The translations under genes and the position numbers were made by a program. This document shows, one piece after another, positions 8,320 to 16,855 of a DNA stretch of 64,000 nucleotides; within the stretch, counting starts at the first letter, position 1, and every line of letters starts with the position of its first letter. Source of the DNA: Nocardioidaceae bacterium (GTDB lineage Bacteria > Actinomycetota > Actinomycetes > Propionibacteriales > Nocardioidaceae); assembly GCA_017744365.1 (NCBI GenBank), contig JAGIBL010000008.1:83884-147883 (forward strand), given 5' to 3'. Under the pieces are notes generated by a model that saw only the letters and a program-made list of their open reading frames with translations, searched no databases and was not told the DNA's origin.

Positions 8320-10413
8320 ATGAGTATCACCATCACCTCCGGAGGCCCGGCATCCACGATGCCGGGCCTTCGGCGCGCGCCGAGAACGGCCCTGGTCGCG
8401 GCCTGGACGACGACCCTCGCGTCCTTCGTGCTGGTCGTCGCTTCCTTCGTCCTCGACATCGCCGCGCCGGACAGCGGCCCCGGGATCGAGCTCGGTCCGG
8501 GCTTCGGGGCGACGTACACGATCGCCGGCTTCGCGTTCGCGCTCTGCGCCCTGGTCATCGCTCGCGAGGACCCGCGGCAGCGCTTCGGCTGGGCGATCCT
8601 GCCGATCGCCGCGGTCTGGGCGCTCGACGGCTTCTCCCAGTCCTACGTCCGCTTCGCGATCACCGCTGACGGCGCCGACCCTGGCTCGAACCTCGCGCTG
8701 TGGTTCCTCAACCGGTTCGGCGCGGTCCTCCCGCTCGGGATCGCCGCCCTGCTGCTGATCTTCCCGACCGGCCGGTTCGTCTCCGGCTGGCTCGGCCGGC
8801 TCGGCATCGGCGCGCTCGCCGGCATGGTCGCCGGCATCCTCATCGTGATCCTCGCGCCGGTCACCTCAGCGCCCGACGTCGAGCACCTGCCGGCTGTCGT
8901 CGACTACAACTACCTCGCGCTCTCGGCCCTCGACGGCGCCGCCGACGTGCTGCACCCGCTGAGCGGGATCCTCACCTTCGCCGGCGTCTTCGTCGCCCTG
9001 CTCACCGCGCTGCTGCGGTACCGGCGCTCGAGCGGCGCGGACCGCGACCAGATGCGCTGGCTGGTCTGGGCCGTCCTGGTCGTCGTGCTCACCATCGCCG
9101 TCGTCTCCGTCGCCGACATCGGCTCCGCGGTCGACCCGGTCATCGTGGTCGTCGCCGTCCTCCCGGTCGCGGCGATGACCGTGGGCGTGGTCCGCCCGGC
9201 CGTCGTCCCCGTCGAGGACCTGCTGGTCCGCACCCTGGTGCTCGGCGCCGTCGCGCTGAGCCTCCTCGCCGTCGACCTGCTCGTCGTCGCCCTCCTCTCC
9301 GACGCCCTCGGCGGGCTCGATGACCGCCAGCTGGTCACGGTCGTGCTGCTGGTCACCGCGCTCGGCTACGGGCCGCTGCGGCAGCGGCTCGTCCGCCTCG
9401 TCCAGGGGTGGGTCCTCGGCACCCGCGGCAACCGGTACGACGTGATGGCCGGCCTCGCCGCGAGCCTCGAGTCGATCGACGACGGGCCCGCCCAGCTCGC
9501 CGCCGTGGCCCGTGCCGTCGCGGACGCCTTCGGGGTCCGGTACGTCGCGGTCGAGGTCGACCGCTCCGGAGGAGAACGGCTCACGGCGACGTACGGCGAC
9601 CGCCCGGCCGAGGTCCGCACCCTGCCGATCACCTACCGCGACGAGGAGGTCGGCCGGCTCGTGCTGCCCGCCCGCGGCCTGCGCAGCCGGCTCTCGGCCC
9701 GCGACGAGAAGCTCCTCGGCGACCTGGTCCGCCAGGCCGCCACCGCCGCCCGCACCGGCCGGCTCGCCGACGAGCTGCAGCTGTCCCGCGAGCGCCTGGT
9801 CAGCACCCGCGAGGAGGAACGCCGGCGGATCCGCCGCGACCTCCACGACGGCCTCGGCCCGGCGATGGCGGGCGTCGTCTACCAGCTGGAGACCGCGCGG
9901 CTGCTGGTCGACGCCGACCCCGGTGGCGCGGCGGCGCAGATCGACTCGGTCCGCGCGCACGTGCAGGAGATCGTCGCCGACGTACGACGTCTGGTGCACG
10001 AGCTGCGCCCGCCCGCGCTCGACGACCGGGGACTCGTCGGCGCGATCCGCCAGCTCGCCGAGCACCAGCCGCTGCCGGTCCAGGTGGAGGCGGCCGACCT
10101 CGGTGCGCTGTCCGCGGCCGTCGAGGTGGCGGCGTACCGGATCGTCGCGGAGTCGCTGACCAACGTCGTACGGCATGCCGGCGCCGGCTCCGCGCTGGTG
10201 CGCCTGGAGCGCTCGGGCTCCGAGCTGGTCGCCGAGGTCGCCGACGACGGCATCGGGATCGGCGAGGACGTCCAGGCCGGGGTCGGCCTGCTCTCGGTGC
10301 GCGAGCGCGCGGCCGAGCTCGGCGGCCGGACCGACGTCAGCTGCCCGCCCACTGGCGGAACGATCGTCCGCGCCGTGCTGCCGCTCGGCGCCCATGGGAA
10401 GGAACAGCAGTGA
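8320..10413 (+). CDS. NarL-family sensor histidine kinase with membrane and GAF-like regions
   Basis: A 697-residue sensor. The N-terminal ~370 residues hold about eight to ten hydrophobic segments. A GAF-like region follows around 400-490, then a helical linker. The HisKA_3 dimerisation motif is RRIRRDLHDGLGPAM with the phospho-accepting His. The HATPase domain contains ESLTNVVRHAG (N box) and DDGIGI (G1). The length suits multi-pass NarL-type kinases. The gene overlaps the response regulator by 4 bases (GTGA), so the two form a cognate pair. The stimulus is unknown; the membrane-embedded input suggests an envelope or lipid-phase signal. Confidence 0.9.
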   Translation: MSITITSGGPASTMPGLRRAPRTALVAAWTTTLASFVLVVASFVLDIAAPDSGPGIELGPGFGATYTIAGFAFALCALVIAREDPRQRFGWAILPIAAVWALDGFSQSYVRFAITADGADPGSNLALWFLNRFGAVLPLGIAALLLIFPTGRFVSGWLGRLGIGALAGMVAGILIVILAPVTSAPDVEHLPAVVDYNYLALSALDGAADVLHPLSGILTFAGVFVALLTALLRYRRSSGADRDQMRWLVWAVLVVVLTIAVVSVADIGSAVDPVIVVVAVLPVAAMTVGVVRPAVVPVEDLLVRTLVLGAVALSLLAVDLLVVALLSDALGGLDDRQLVTVVLLVTALGYGPLRQRLVRLVQGWVLGTRGNRYDVMAGLAASLESIDDGPAQLAAVARAVADAFGVRYVAVEVDRSGGERLTATYGDRPAEVRTLPITYRDEEVGRLVLPARGLRSRLSARDEKLLGDLVRQAATAARTGRLADELQLSRERLVSTREEERRRIRRDLHDGLGPAMAGVVYQLETARLLVDADPGGAAAQIDSVRAHVQEIVADVRRLVHELRPPALDDRGLVGAIRQLAEHQPLPVQVEAADLGALSAAVEVAAYRIVAESLTNVVRHAGAGSALVRLERSGSELVAEVADDGIGIGEDVQAGVGLLSVRERAAELGGRTDVSCPPTGGTIVRAVLPLGAHGKEQQ

Positions 10414-11084
10414 ACGACAGCAGCGGGACCGACAGCATCGGAGTGGTCGTCGTCGACGACCACGCCATCGTCCGGGACGGACTCGTCGCGCTGCTCTCCG
10501 CGATGGAGGGCACGCACGTGGTCGGGCAGGCCGCGGATGCCGCCGAGGCACTCACGCTGGTCGCGGCCGAGCAGCCTGACGTCGTGGTGATGGACATCCA
10601 GATGCCCGGCGAGCTCGACGGCATCGAGGCCACCCGGCGGATCACCGCCGAGCACGAGGGCGTCCGCGTCGTCATGCTCACCATGAACGAGGACGACGAC
10701 ACCGTGGTCAGCGCGATCCGCGCCGGCGCCTCGGGCTACCTGCTCAAGGGGTCCGGCGCGTCGGAGGTGCTGTCCGCGGTCCGGGCCGCGCACGAGGGCG
10801 GCATGGTCTTCGGGGCCCGGCTCGCGAGCCGGGTGGCCGGGCTGTTCCAGGCGCCCGCCGCGGCGCCCGCCGCGCTGCCGGCGCTGGCCGACCTGACCGA
10901 GCGGGAGCGCGAGGTGCTCGACCTGCTCGCCGCCGGCGCGAGCAACGACGCCATCGCGCGCAAGCTGTTCGTCTCCAACAAGACGGTGCGCAACACCGTC
11001 TCCGGGATCTACGCCAAGCTGCACGCCAACGGCCGCGCCGAGGCGATCGTGAAGGCGCGCGAGGCGGGCTTCGGAAGGGGCTAG
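10410..11084 (+). CDS. NarL/LuxR-type response regulator
   Basis: A 224-residue transcription factor. The receiver domain shows VVVVDDHAIVRDGL with the acidic pocket, the phosphorylated Asp in VVVMDIQMPG, the Thr in MLTMN and the Lys in YLLKGS. A Pro/Ala linker near 145-155 leads to a LuxR-type helix-turn-helix with LTEREREVLDLLAAG and the recognition helix SNKTVRNTVSGIY. The start is GTG 10410, overlapping the kinase stop. It is expected to act on promoters of envelope genes, perhaps its own. Confidence 0.94.
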   Translation: MNDSSGTDSIGVVVVDDHAIVRDGLVALLSAMEGTHVVGQAADAAEALTLVAAEQPDVVVMDIQMPGELDGIEATRRITAEHEGVRVVMLTMNEDDDTVVSAIRAGASGYLLKGSGASEVLSAVRAAHEGGMVFGARLASRVAGLFQAPAAAPAALPALADLTEREREVLDLLAAGASNDAIARKLFVSNKTVRNTVSGIYAKLHANGRAEAIVKAREAGFGRG

Positions 11085-11107
11085 CGCTCCCGAGTACCTT
11101 CGAGCCC

Positions 11108-12076
11108 ATGGAGTACACACGACTGGGCAGCTCGGGTCTCAAGGTCAGCCGCGTGGCGCTGGGGTGCATGAGCTTCGGTGATCCCGCGCGCGGCGTGGAG
11201 TGGGCGCTGGACGAGGACGCCGCCGCGCCGATCTTTCAGAAGGCCGTCGAGCTCGGCATCACCTTCTGGGACACCGCGAACATCTACTCCGCGGGCAGCT
11301 CGGAGGAGATCGTCGGCCGCGCGATCCGGAAGTACAGCCGCCGCGAGGACGTCGTCTTGGCCACCAAGGTCTTCTTCCCGATGGGCGAGGGGCCGGGCAG
11401 CTCGGGGCTCTCGCGGCGGGCGATCATGGAGCAGATCGACGCCTCGCTGGCCCGGCTCGGCACCGACTACGTGGACCTCTACCAGATCCACCGCTTCGAC
11501 CCCGCGGTCCCGGTCGAGGAGACCATGGAGGCGCTGCACGACGTGGTCAAGGCGGGGAAGGCCCGTTACCTCGGCGCCTCGTCGATGTGGGCGTGGCAGT
11601 TCGCCTCGATGCAGCACGCCGCCGACCTGAACGGCTGGACCCGGTTCGTCTCGATGCAGAACCAGTACTCGCTGCTGCAGCGCGAGGAGGAGCGGGAGAT
11701 GTTCGGCCTGCTCGCCGACCAGGGCGTGGGCAGCATCCCGTGGAGCCCGCTGGCGAAGGGCCGGCTGGCGCGGCCGTGGGGCGAGGCCACCAAGCGCGCC
11801 GACACGGACTCCCTGCAGCAGCGGTACGTCGGGGAGGAGAACGAGCCGATCGTCGCGGCCGTCCAGAAGGTCGCCGAGGCCCGCGGCATCCCGATGGCGC
11901 AGGTGGGGCTGGCCTGGGTGATGAAGAACCCCTCGGTCGTCGCGCCGATCGTCGGCCCCACCAAGGAGCTGCACCTGGTCGACGCGGTCGCGGCCCTGGA
12001 CGTCGAGCTCACCGAGGACGAGATCGCCGCGCTCGAGGCGCCGTACACGCCGCGGCTGCCCAGCGGCTTCCAGTGA
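11108..12076 (+). CDS. Aldo/keto reductase
   Basis: A 322-residue NADPH-dependent oxidoreductase of the AKR superfamily. The catalytic tetrad is readable: Asp and Tyr in DTANIYSAG, Lys in LATKVFF, His in YQIHRFD. The phosphate-binding end PIVGPTKELHL matches the family cofactor site. The length is typical. It starts 23 bases after the response regulator stop on the same strand, so read-through is possible. The substrate is unknown; the sequence resembles the YghZ/potassium-channel-beta-like branch. Confidence 0.92.
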   Translation: MEYTRLGSSGLKVSRVALGCMSFGDPARGVEWALDEDAAAPIFQKAVELGITFWDTANIYSAGSSEEIVGRAIRKYSRREDVVLATKVFFPMGEGPGSSGLSRRAIMEQIDASLARLGTDYVDLYQIHRFDPAVPVEETMEALHDVVKAGKARYLGASSMWAWQFASMQHAADLNGWTRFVSMQNQYSLLQREEEREMFGLLADQGVGSIPWSPLAKGRLARPWGEATKRADTDSLQQRYVGEENEPIVAAVQKVAEARGIPMAQVGLAWVMKNPSVVAPIVGPTKELHLVDAVAALDVELTEDEIAALEAPYTPRLPSGFQ

Positions 12077-12208
12077 GCTCGGCTCGGACCGTCTCCGAGC
12101 GCACCTGATCGCATCCAAGAAACTCGCACCTCTTCGATACTTCGCTGGACGACGCTGGGAATTCCTGGGAATTTCGACGCAACGACGTCGAGTCACCCGG
12201 GAGGGGTT

Positions 12209-12799
12209 GTGCGAGTTCGAACAGGTTGGTTCGCCGTTGTGGCGCTCCTGGTGACGGCGTGCGGCGCAACGACGCCGGAAAGCGGAAGCGCCCCGCCGGC
12301 GATGCCTGACCACCCCGAGCGTTCCGCCGAGGCCAAGGAACGGCACAGCTTCACGACGCTCGACGCCATGGTGACCACGAGCCCGGTGGTCGTCCGGGGG
12401 ACTGTGGTCAAGGTCGCTCCCGGCCGGTCCGCGGGCGAGAGCGATGCGGACCGCATCTACTTCCGCAACGTGACGCTGCAACCCGACGAGGTGGTGAAGG
12501 GAGTTGCTGCCAGCGAGCCGGTGACCTTCGAGGAAGAGGGGTATGAAGCCGACGGAACGGGATACGTCGTCAACGGCCTGCGTTGGAGCAACGTGGGCGA
12601 CCAAGGCTGGTACTTCCTAGATCGCGGCGAGGATGGCGTGCTCTTTCCTATCTCGTCGTACGGCAAGTTCGTGCTGCGCGGTGACATGCGAGGGCCGACG
12701 GGCCACGACCCGGCGCATGAAGGGCCCTGGATCGGACAGCCGATCGGGCGACCGGACACCGTCTCGGCACACGTCCGCCAGTCAGGAGCCCGCAAGTGA
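12209..12799 (+). CDS. Putative lipoprotein, member 1 of a three-copy local family
   Basis: A 196-residue product starting at GTG 12209, with GGGAGGGG directly upstream. A short hydrophobic segment ends in the lipobox LVTACG, predicting lipidation at the Cys near residue 18. The core carries ITLQ/ALRP-like text (NVTLQPDEVVKG), then GTGYVVNGLRWSNVGDQGWYF and a YGKF strand. The same order recurs in the proteins at 22916 and 26609, which lack the signal peptide. Function unknown. The stop overlaps the start of the metalloprotease gene (GTGA). Confidence 0.8.
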   Translation: MRVRTGWFAVVALLVTACGATTPESGSAPPAMPDHPERSAEAKERHSFTTLDAMVTTSPVVVRGTVVKVAPGRSAGESDADRIYFRNVTLQPDEVVKGVAASEPVTFEEEGYEADGTGYVVNGLRWSNVGDQGWYFLDRGEDGVLFPISSYGKFVLRGDMRGPTGHDPAHEGPWIGQPIGRPDTVSAHVRQSGARK

Positions 12800-13323
12800 G
12801 GCCCGGGGTCGTCGCACTGGTGGTGGTGCTGCTCACGGCTGTCGCTCCGCCTGCTCAGGCCGGTCACGGAAGCAAGGCCAGCTCCGGTGACCCGGACAAC
12901 GGCATCCACCGGATGGACCGGCACAGCCTGACTTCACTCGGTGACTCTGCCGCGGTGCGAGGACGCGACCAGCTCAATCGAGCAGACGACATGACGGCAA
13001 CGTTCGAAGGAAGCGGAGACGTCGACATCTACGACGCTGACTACGGGAACACTTCTTGGTTCGGCCGGACCAGCTGCCCCGACGGGGTCAACTGGTTGAC
13101 CGGCAATTGTGACGTCTTCAAGGTCCAGTTCAACACCCGCACCATGACCGGGCGGTCGGCCGGCGACTGGCTTTCGCTCGGCTGCCACGAGCTCGGCCAC
13201 ACTGCGGGTCTCGGGCATCGGGCGGCGTCCAACGATGTGGATGACAACTCGTGCATGCGATCGGAAATCTGGCCCCGATCGTTCGATGGCCACGACATCG
13301 ATGCCATCAACGCCGCGGTTTGA
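12796..13323 (+). CDS. Small secreted matrixin-like zinc metalloprotease
   Basis: A 175-residue protein with a cleavable signal peptide ending near APPAQA. The zinc site is CHELGHTAGLGHR, giving HExxHxxGxxH, the metzincin signature, although the third ligand is His followed by Arg rather than Asp. Four Cys residues around it suggest disulfides. A downstream DDNSCM provides a likely Met-turn. It is small for the family and has no visible propeptide. It is translationally coupled to the upstream lipoprotein gene, so that protein may be its inhibitor, anchor or substrate; this is an inference. Confidence 0.82.
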   Translation: MRPGVVALVVVLLTAVAPPAQAGHGSKASSGDPDNGIHRMDRHSLTSLGDSAAVRGRDQLNRADDMTATFEGSGDVDIYDADYGNTSWFGRTSCPDGVNWLTGNCDVFKVQFNTRTMTGRSAGDWLSLGCHELGHTAGLGHRAASNDVDDNSCMRSEIWPRSFDGHDIDAINAAV

Positions 13324-13359
13324 GGTTCGCCGGGGGCTGGTCGCCGTGCTCGTCGTGCT

Positions 13360-13533
13360 GTGCTCACGGTGCTTCAGGGGACCGCGCCCGCGCGTTGGCG
13401 TCCAGTCATCGCGGCAGCGCGGGCGGCCGTTGAGACTGGTCGTGACGTGCCCGATGAGCTCCACGACGAGTTCCATCGGCTCACCGACGCCGTCGAAGCC
13501 GAGTGCGCTGTGAACCTCCCTGCGCCTGACTGA
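13360..13533 (+). CDS. Possible 57-residue acidic helical protein
   Basis: An open frame from GTG 13360 (or 13369) to TGA 13531-13533. Its second half, with VPDELHDEFHRLTDAVEAE, reads like a coding amphipathic helix with GC-rich third positions. No ribosome-binding site is visible, and nothing is recognised. The rest of the 258 bases between the protease and antitoxin genes looks non-coding. Confidence 0.3.
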   Translation: MLTVLQGTAPARWRPVIAAARAAVETGRDVPDELHDEFHRLTDAVEAECAVNLPAPD

Positions 13534-13563
13534 CCGGACAGCGTCCACGGGTGTCCTCCAGTG

Positions 13564-13583
13564 ATGTAGTAACGTTTCTACAT
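13564..13583. promoter_or_regulatory. Operator-like palindrome at the antitoxin start codon
   Basis: ATGTAG and CTACAT arms surround TAACGTTT, so 18 of 20 positions are self-complementary. The right arm includes the first two bases of the antitoxin ATG at 13582. With no ribosome-binding site upstream, this fits a leaderless, autoregulated toxin-antitoxin promoter. The binding protein would be the HTH antitoxin. Confidence 0.6.
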
Positions 13584-13908
13584 GCATGTGGTCGATGGCG
13601 TCGAGATGGTCGACGTACGCGAGGCCGCGCGTCTGGCCTCCCGATCTCCCGAGACCATCCGCCGATGGGTGTGGTCCGGCAAGGTGCACGCCGTCAAGGA
13701 CGGGACCAAGCTGCTCATCCCGCGGCGCGAGGTCGAGCTGCAGGCGGTGCCGGAGGGCGGCGAGAGCCGCTCGACCATGACTCTCGCCGAGTGGATCGCC
13801 GTGAGGGACGAACGGGTGGCCCGCAGGCCGGCCGCCACGCCCGGTGCGAGCGCGCGGGACATCCTTCTCGAGGAGCGGTACGAGCGGGGATACGGTGCCG
13901 GTTCTTGA
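13582..13908 (+). CDS. Antitoxin with MerR/excisionase-type helix-turn-helix
   Basis: A 108-residue protein. Residues ~9-45 form an excisionase-like HTH: VDVREAARLASRSPETIRRW followed by a GKVHAVKDG wing and LLIPRREVE. The C-terminal half is a flexible charged tail, as expected for the toxin-binding part. ATG 13582 overlaps the palindrome; ATG 13606 is an alternative. It overlaps the PIN toxin gene by 14 bases. Together they form a VapBC-like module with an HTH antitoxin in place of the more usual ribbon-helix-helix or AbrB type. Confidence 0.83.
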   Translation: MHVVDGVEMVDVREAARLASRSPETIRRWVWSGKVHAVKDGTKLLIPRREVELQAVPEGGESRSTMTLAEWIAVRDERVARRPAATPGASARDILLEERYERGYGAGS

Positions 13909-14323
13909 CGCGAGCATCGTCGTCGAGTGGGTGATGCCGCTCCCCGGGGGCGAAGCCGAGGAGCGTCTGCTCGCGCGGCTCGAGTCGGCCGGGGCCGAGC
14001 TGCACGCGCCGCACCTGCTCATCCAGGAAGTGGCCAACGCCCTGCTGACGGGAGTGCGGCGGGGGCGCTGGACGCCGGTGGCGGCGGACGACGCGTTCAC
14101 GACCCTGGATCAGCTCCCGCTGATCCGGTACTCGGTGAACAACGATCTGGAGCGTGCCTGGGACCTGGCTCGCCGCTACGACGAGCACCCGTTCTACGAC
14201 ATGGTGTACGTCGCCGCCGCCGAGCGGTTGGGGACCGTCCTGATCACGTCCGATCAACGTCTCAGAGATCGCATCCGGCGCCCCGAGCTCGTGGTCGGTC
14301 CCGACGAGTGGGTGCCTGCGTGA
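13895..14323 (+). CDS. PIN-domain ribonuclease toxin (VapC-like)
   Basis: A 142-residue PIN protein from GTG 13895, preceded by GAGCGGGGA. The acidic active site is visible: Asp5 in VPVLDAS, Glu in IQEVANAL, Asp in HPFYDMVYVAAAE and Asp in LITSDQRL. These bind Mg2+ and cleave RNA in VapC toxins. The length is normal. The stop overlaps the helicase start by 4 bases (GTGA), so toxin and helicase are translationally coupled, an unusual arrangement for a toxin-antitoxin pair. Confidence 0.9.
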   Translation: MPVLDASIVVEWVMPLPGGEAEERLLARLESAGAELHAPHLLIQEVANALLTGVRRGRWTPVAADDAFTTLDQLPLIRYSVNNDLERAWDLARRYDEHPFYDMVYVAAAERLGTVLITSDQRLRDRIRRPELVVGPDEWVPA

Positions 14324-16845
14324 GTGACGCGGCGTACGAGCGGGTCCTGGGCTGGACCGCCCAGCAGGGGCTGGAGCTCTACCCGCACCAGGACGAGGCA
14401 ATCCTCGAGGTCCTTGCCGGCAGCAATGTCGTCCTCGCTACTCCCACCGGATCCGGCAAGTCCCTGGTCGCGACCGGGGCGCACATGGCGGCGCTGGCGG
14501 AGGACCGGGTGTCGTTCTACACCGCGCCGATCAAGGCGCTGGTGAGCGAGAAGTTCTTCGCGCTGTGCGCGATCTTCGGGGCGAAGGACGTCGGGTTGCT
14601 GACCGGGGACGCCTCGGTGAACCCGGACGCGCCGATCATCTGCTGCACCGCGGAGGTGCTGGCCAACATCGCGCTGCGCGAAGGTGCGCAGGCCGATGTC
14701 GGCCTGGTGGTCATGGACGAGTTCCACTACTACGCCGACCCGCAGCGCGGCTGGGCGTGGCAGGTTCCTCTGCTGGAGCTCCCGCAGGCGCAGTTCGTGC
14801 TGATGTCCGCCACCCTGGGCGACACCAGCGAGCTCGCGAAGGACCTCACCCGGCGCAACGGACGCGAGACCGCGATCGTCGACCAGGCGGAGCGGCCGGT
14901 GCCGCTGCACTTCAGCTGGTCGCTGGAACCGCTCGGCGACACCCTGGAGGAGCTGGTCGCGACCGGGCAGGCGCCGGTCTACGTCGTGCACTTCACGCAG
15001 GCGGCCGCGGTGGAGCACGCGACGTCGCTGCTGAAGGCGGCCAAAGCCAAGCCGGACGAACGACTCGCCGAGCGGCTGGCCGGCGTACGGTTTGCGGCGG
15101 GGTTCGGGAAGACGCTCTCGAAGCTGCTGCGCCGGGGGATCGGCGTGCACCATGCCGGGATGCTGCCGCGGTACCGGCGGCTGGTCGAGCAGCTCGCGCA
15201 GGAGGGCCTGCTCACGGTGATCTGCGGGACCGACACCCTCGGCGTCGGCATCAACGTGCCGATCCGCACGGTGCTGTTCACCTCGCTGGCGAAGTTCGAC
15301 GGGCAGAAGCAGCGGGTGCTGCGGACGCGGGAGTTCCTGCAGATCGCGGGCCGCGCCGGCCGTCCGGGCTTCGACACCTCCGGGTACGTCGTCGTCCAGG
15401 CACCCGAGCACGTCATCGAGAACGCCAAGGCGCAGGCCAAGGCGGACGCGAAGAACGCCGCGATGAGCGAGGCCAAGCTGGCCAAGCGGAAGTCGAAGGC
15501 GCAGCTGAAGAAGGCGCCGGAAGGCACGGTGGTGTGGACCCGGGCGACGTTCGACAAGCTCGTCGCCGGTGCCCCGGAGCAGCTGCGGTCGCGGATGAAG
15601 GTCGACAACGCGATGCTGGTCAACGTCGTCGCGCGCGAGGAGGACGCGTTCGCGGTGATGCGCCGCCTGCTGATGGACAACCACGAGGACCGTCGTACGC
15701 AGCTGAAGCTGGCCCGGCGCGCACTCCGGCTGGCGCGCGGACTGGTCCGCAACGGTGTGCTGCAGCGCCTCGACGAGCCGGACGAGTTCGGACGCCGGTA
15801 CGTCCTCACCGTCGAGCTGCCCGAGGACTTCGCGCTCAACCAGCCGCTGGCGCTGTTCGCGATCGCGGCGCTCGATCTGCTCGACACCGACGCACCGGCG
15901 TACGTCCTGGACGTGGTCTCGGTGATCGAGGCGGTGCTGGACCAGCCGCGACAGATCCTGTTCGCGCAGCAGCACGAGGCCCGCGGCGAGGCCATCGCGG
16001 AGATGAAGGCCGACGGCCTGGAGTACGACGAGCGGATGGCGCTGCTCGAGCAGGTCGCCTGGCCCAAGCCGCTGGCGGATCTGCTCGAGCCGGCGTTCGA
16101 GACGTACCGGCAGAGCCACCCGTGGCTGCCGGTCGACGCGCTGGACCCGAAGTCGGTGGTGCGGGAGATGTACGAGCAGGGCATGGGCTTCACCGACTTC
16201 GTGAGCCGCTACAAGATCGCCCGCTCGGAGGGCCTGGTGCTGCGCTACCTCTCCGACGCCTATCGCACGCTGCGGCAGACGGTGCCCGACGCGCACCGGA
16301 CCCCTGAGCTCGACGAGCTCGTCGAGTGGCTGGGGGAGACCGTACGGCAGACGGACTCCTCGCTCCTCGACGAGTGGGAGGCGCTGGCCGACCCCGACCA
16401 CGTGCCACGCACCGTCGTCGAGGGGGCACCGCCGCCGCCACGGCCGCTGTCGCAGCAGGAGCGCCCGTTCCGGGTGATGATCCGCAACGCGATGTGGCGC
16501 CGGGTGCAGCTGGTGGCGCGCGACGATATCCCCGGGCTGGCGGCGCTGGAGGATCTCGATGCGGCGAGGTTCGAGCCGCCGCGCGAGGTCGCGATGACGC
16601 GCCAGGCATGGGACGCCGCCCTCGAGGAGTACTACGCCGAGCACGACACCGTGGGCACCGACGCCGATGCACACGGACCGGACCTGCTGATGATCGAGCG
16701 GACCGGTCACCTCTGGCTGGTACGGCAGACCCTCGCCGACCCGGCTGGTCATCACGACTGGGTCATCGAGGCCGAGGTGGACACGGACGCCTCCGACGAG
16801 CTGGGGGAGCTGGTGCTCACGACGACCGCGATGCGGCAGCTGTAG
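14320..16845 (+). CDS. Ski2-like DEAD/DEAH-box helicase with C-terminal DUF3516
   Basis: An 841-residue superfamily 2 helicase. Motif I is ATPTGSGKS, motif II MDEFH (DEFH rather than DEAH), motif III MSATL and motif VI QIAGRAGRPG. A Lys/Ala-rich insertion near 370-400 follows motif VI. The C-terminal ~350 residues match the actinobacterial DUF3516 extension, ending in the block duplicated at 7173-7439. It probably remodels RNA or structured nucleic acid. GTG 14320 overlaps the PIN toxin stop, so it is read from the toxin-antitoxin transcript at least in part. Confidence 0.92.
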   Translation: MSDAAYERVLGWTAQQGLELYPHQDEAILEVLAGSNVVLATPTGSGKSLVATGAHMAALAEDRVSFYTAPIKALVSEKFFALCAIFGAKDVGLLTGDASVNPDAPIICCTAEVLANIALREGAQADVGLVVMDEFHYYADPQRGWAWQVPLLELPQAQFVLMSATLGDTSELAKDLTRRNGRETAIVDQAERPVPLHFSWSLEPLGDTLEELVATGQAPVYVVHFTQAAAVEHATSLLKAAKAKPDERLAERLAGVRFAAGFGKTLSKLLRRGIGVHHAGMLPRYRRLVEQLAQEGLLTVICGTDTLGVGINVPIRTVLFTSLAKFDGQKQRVLRTREFLQIAGRAGRPGFDTSGYVVVQAPEHVIENAKAQAKADAKNAAMSEAKLAKRKSKAQLKKAPEGTVVWTRATFDKLVAGAPEQLRSRMKVDNAMLVNVVAREEDAFAVMRRLLMDNHEDRRTQLKLARRALRLARGLVRNGVLQRLDEPDEFGRRYVLTVELPEDFALNQPLALFAIAALDLLDTDAPAYVLDVVSVIEAVLDQPRQILFAQQHEARGEAIAEMKADGLEYDERMALLEQVAWPKPLADLLEPAFETYRQSHPWLPVDALDPKSVVREMYEQGMGFTDFVSRYKIARSEGLVLRYLSDAYRTLRQTVPDAHRTPELDELVEWLGETVRQTDSSLLDEWEALADPDHVPRTVVEGAPPPPRPLSQQERPFRVMIRNAMWRRVQLVARDDIPGLAALEDLDAARFEPPREVAMTRQAWDAALEEYYAEHDTVGTDADAHGPDLLMIERTGHLWLVRQTLADPAGHHDWVIEAEVDTDASDELGELVLTTTAMRQL

Positions 16846-16855
16846 GGCCCGTGCC

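Noticed and set aside
13927..14319. N-terminal extension of the helicase frame
   Set aside because: It runs through the PIN toxin gene in another frame; the GTGA overlap at 14320 gives the sensible start.
14254..16755. Very long open frame (833 codons) on the minus strand
   Set aside because: It is the antisense shadow of the helicase gene. High-GC coding sequence leaves opposite frames open; its product is Arg/His/Leu-rich with no domain.
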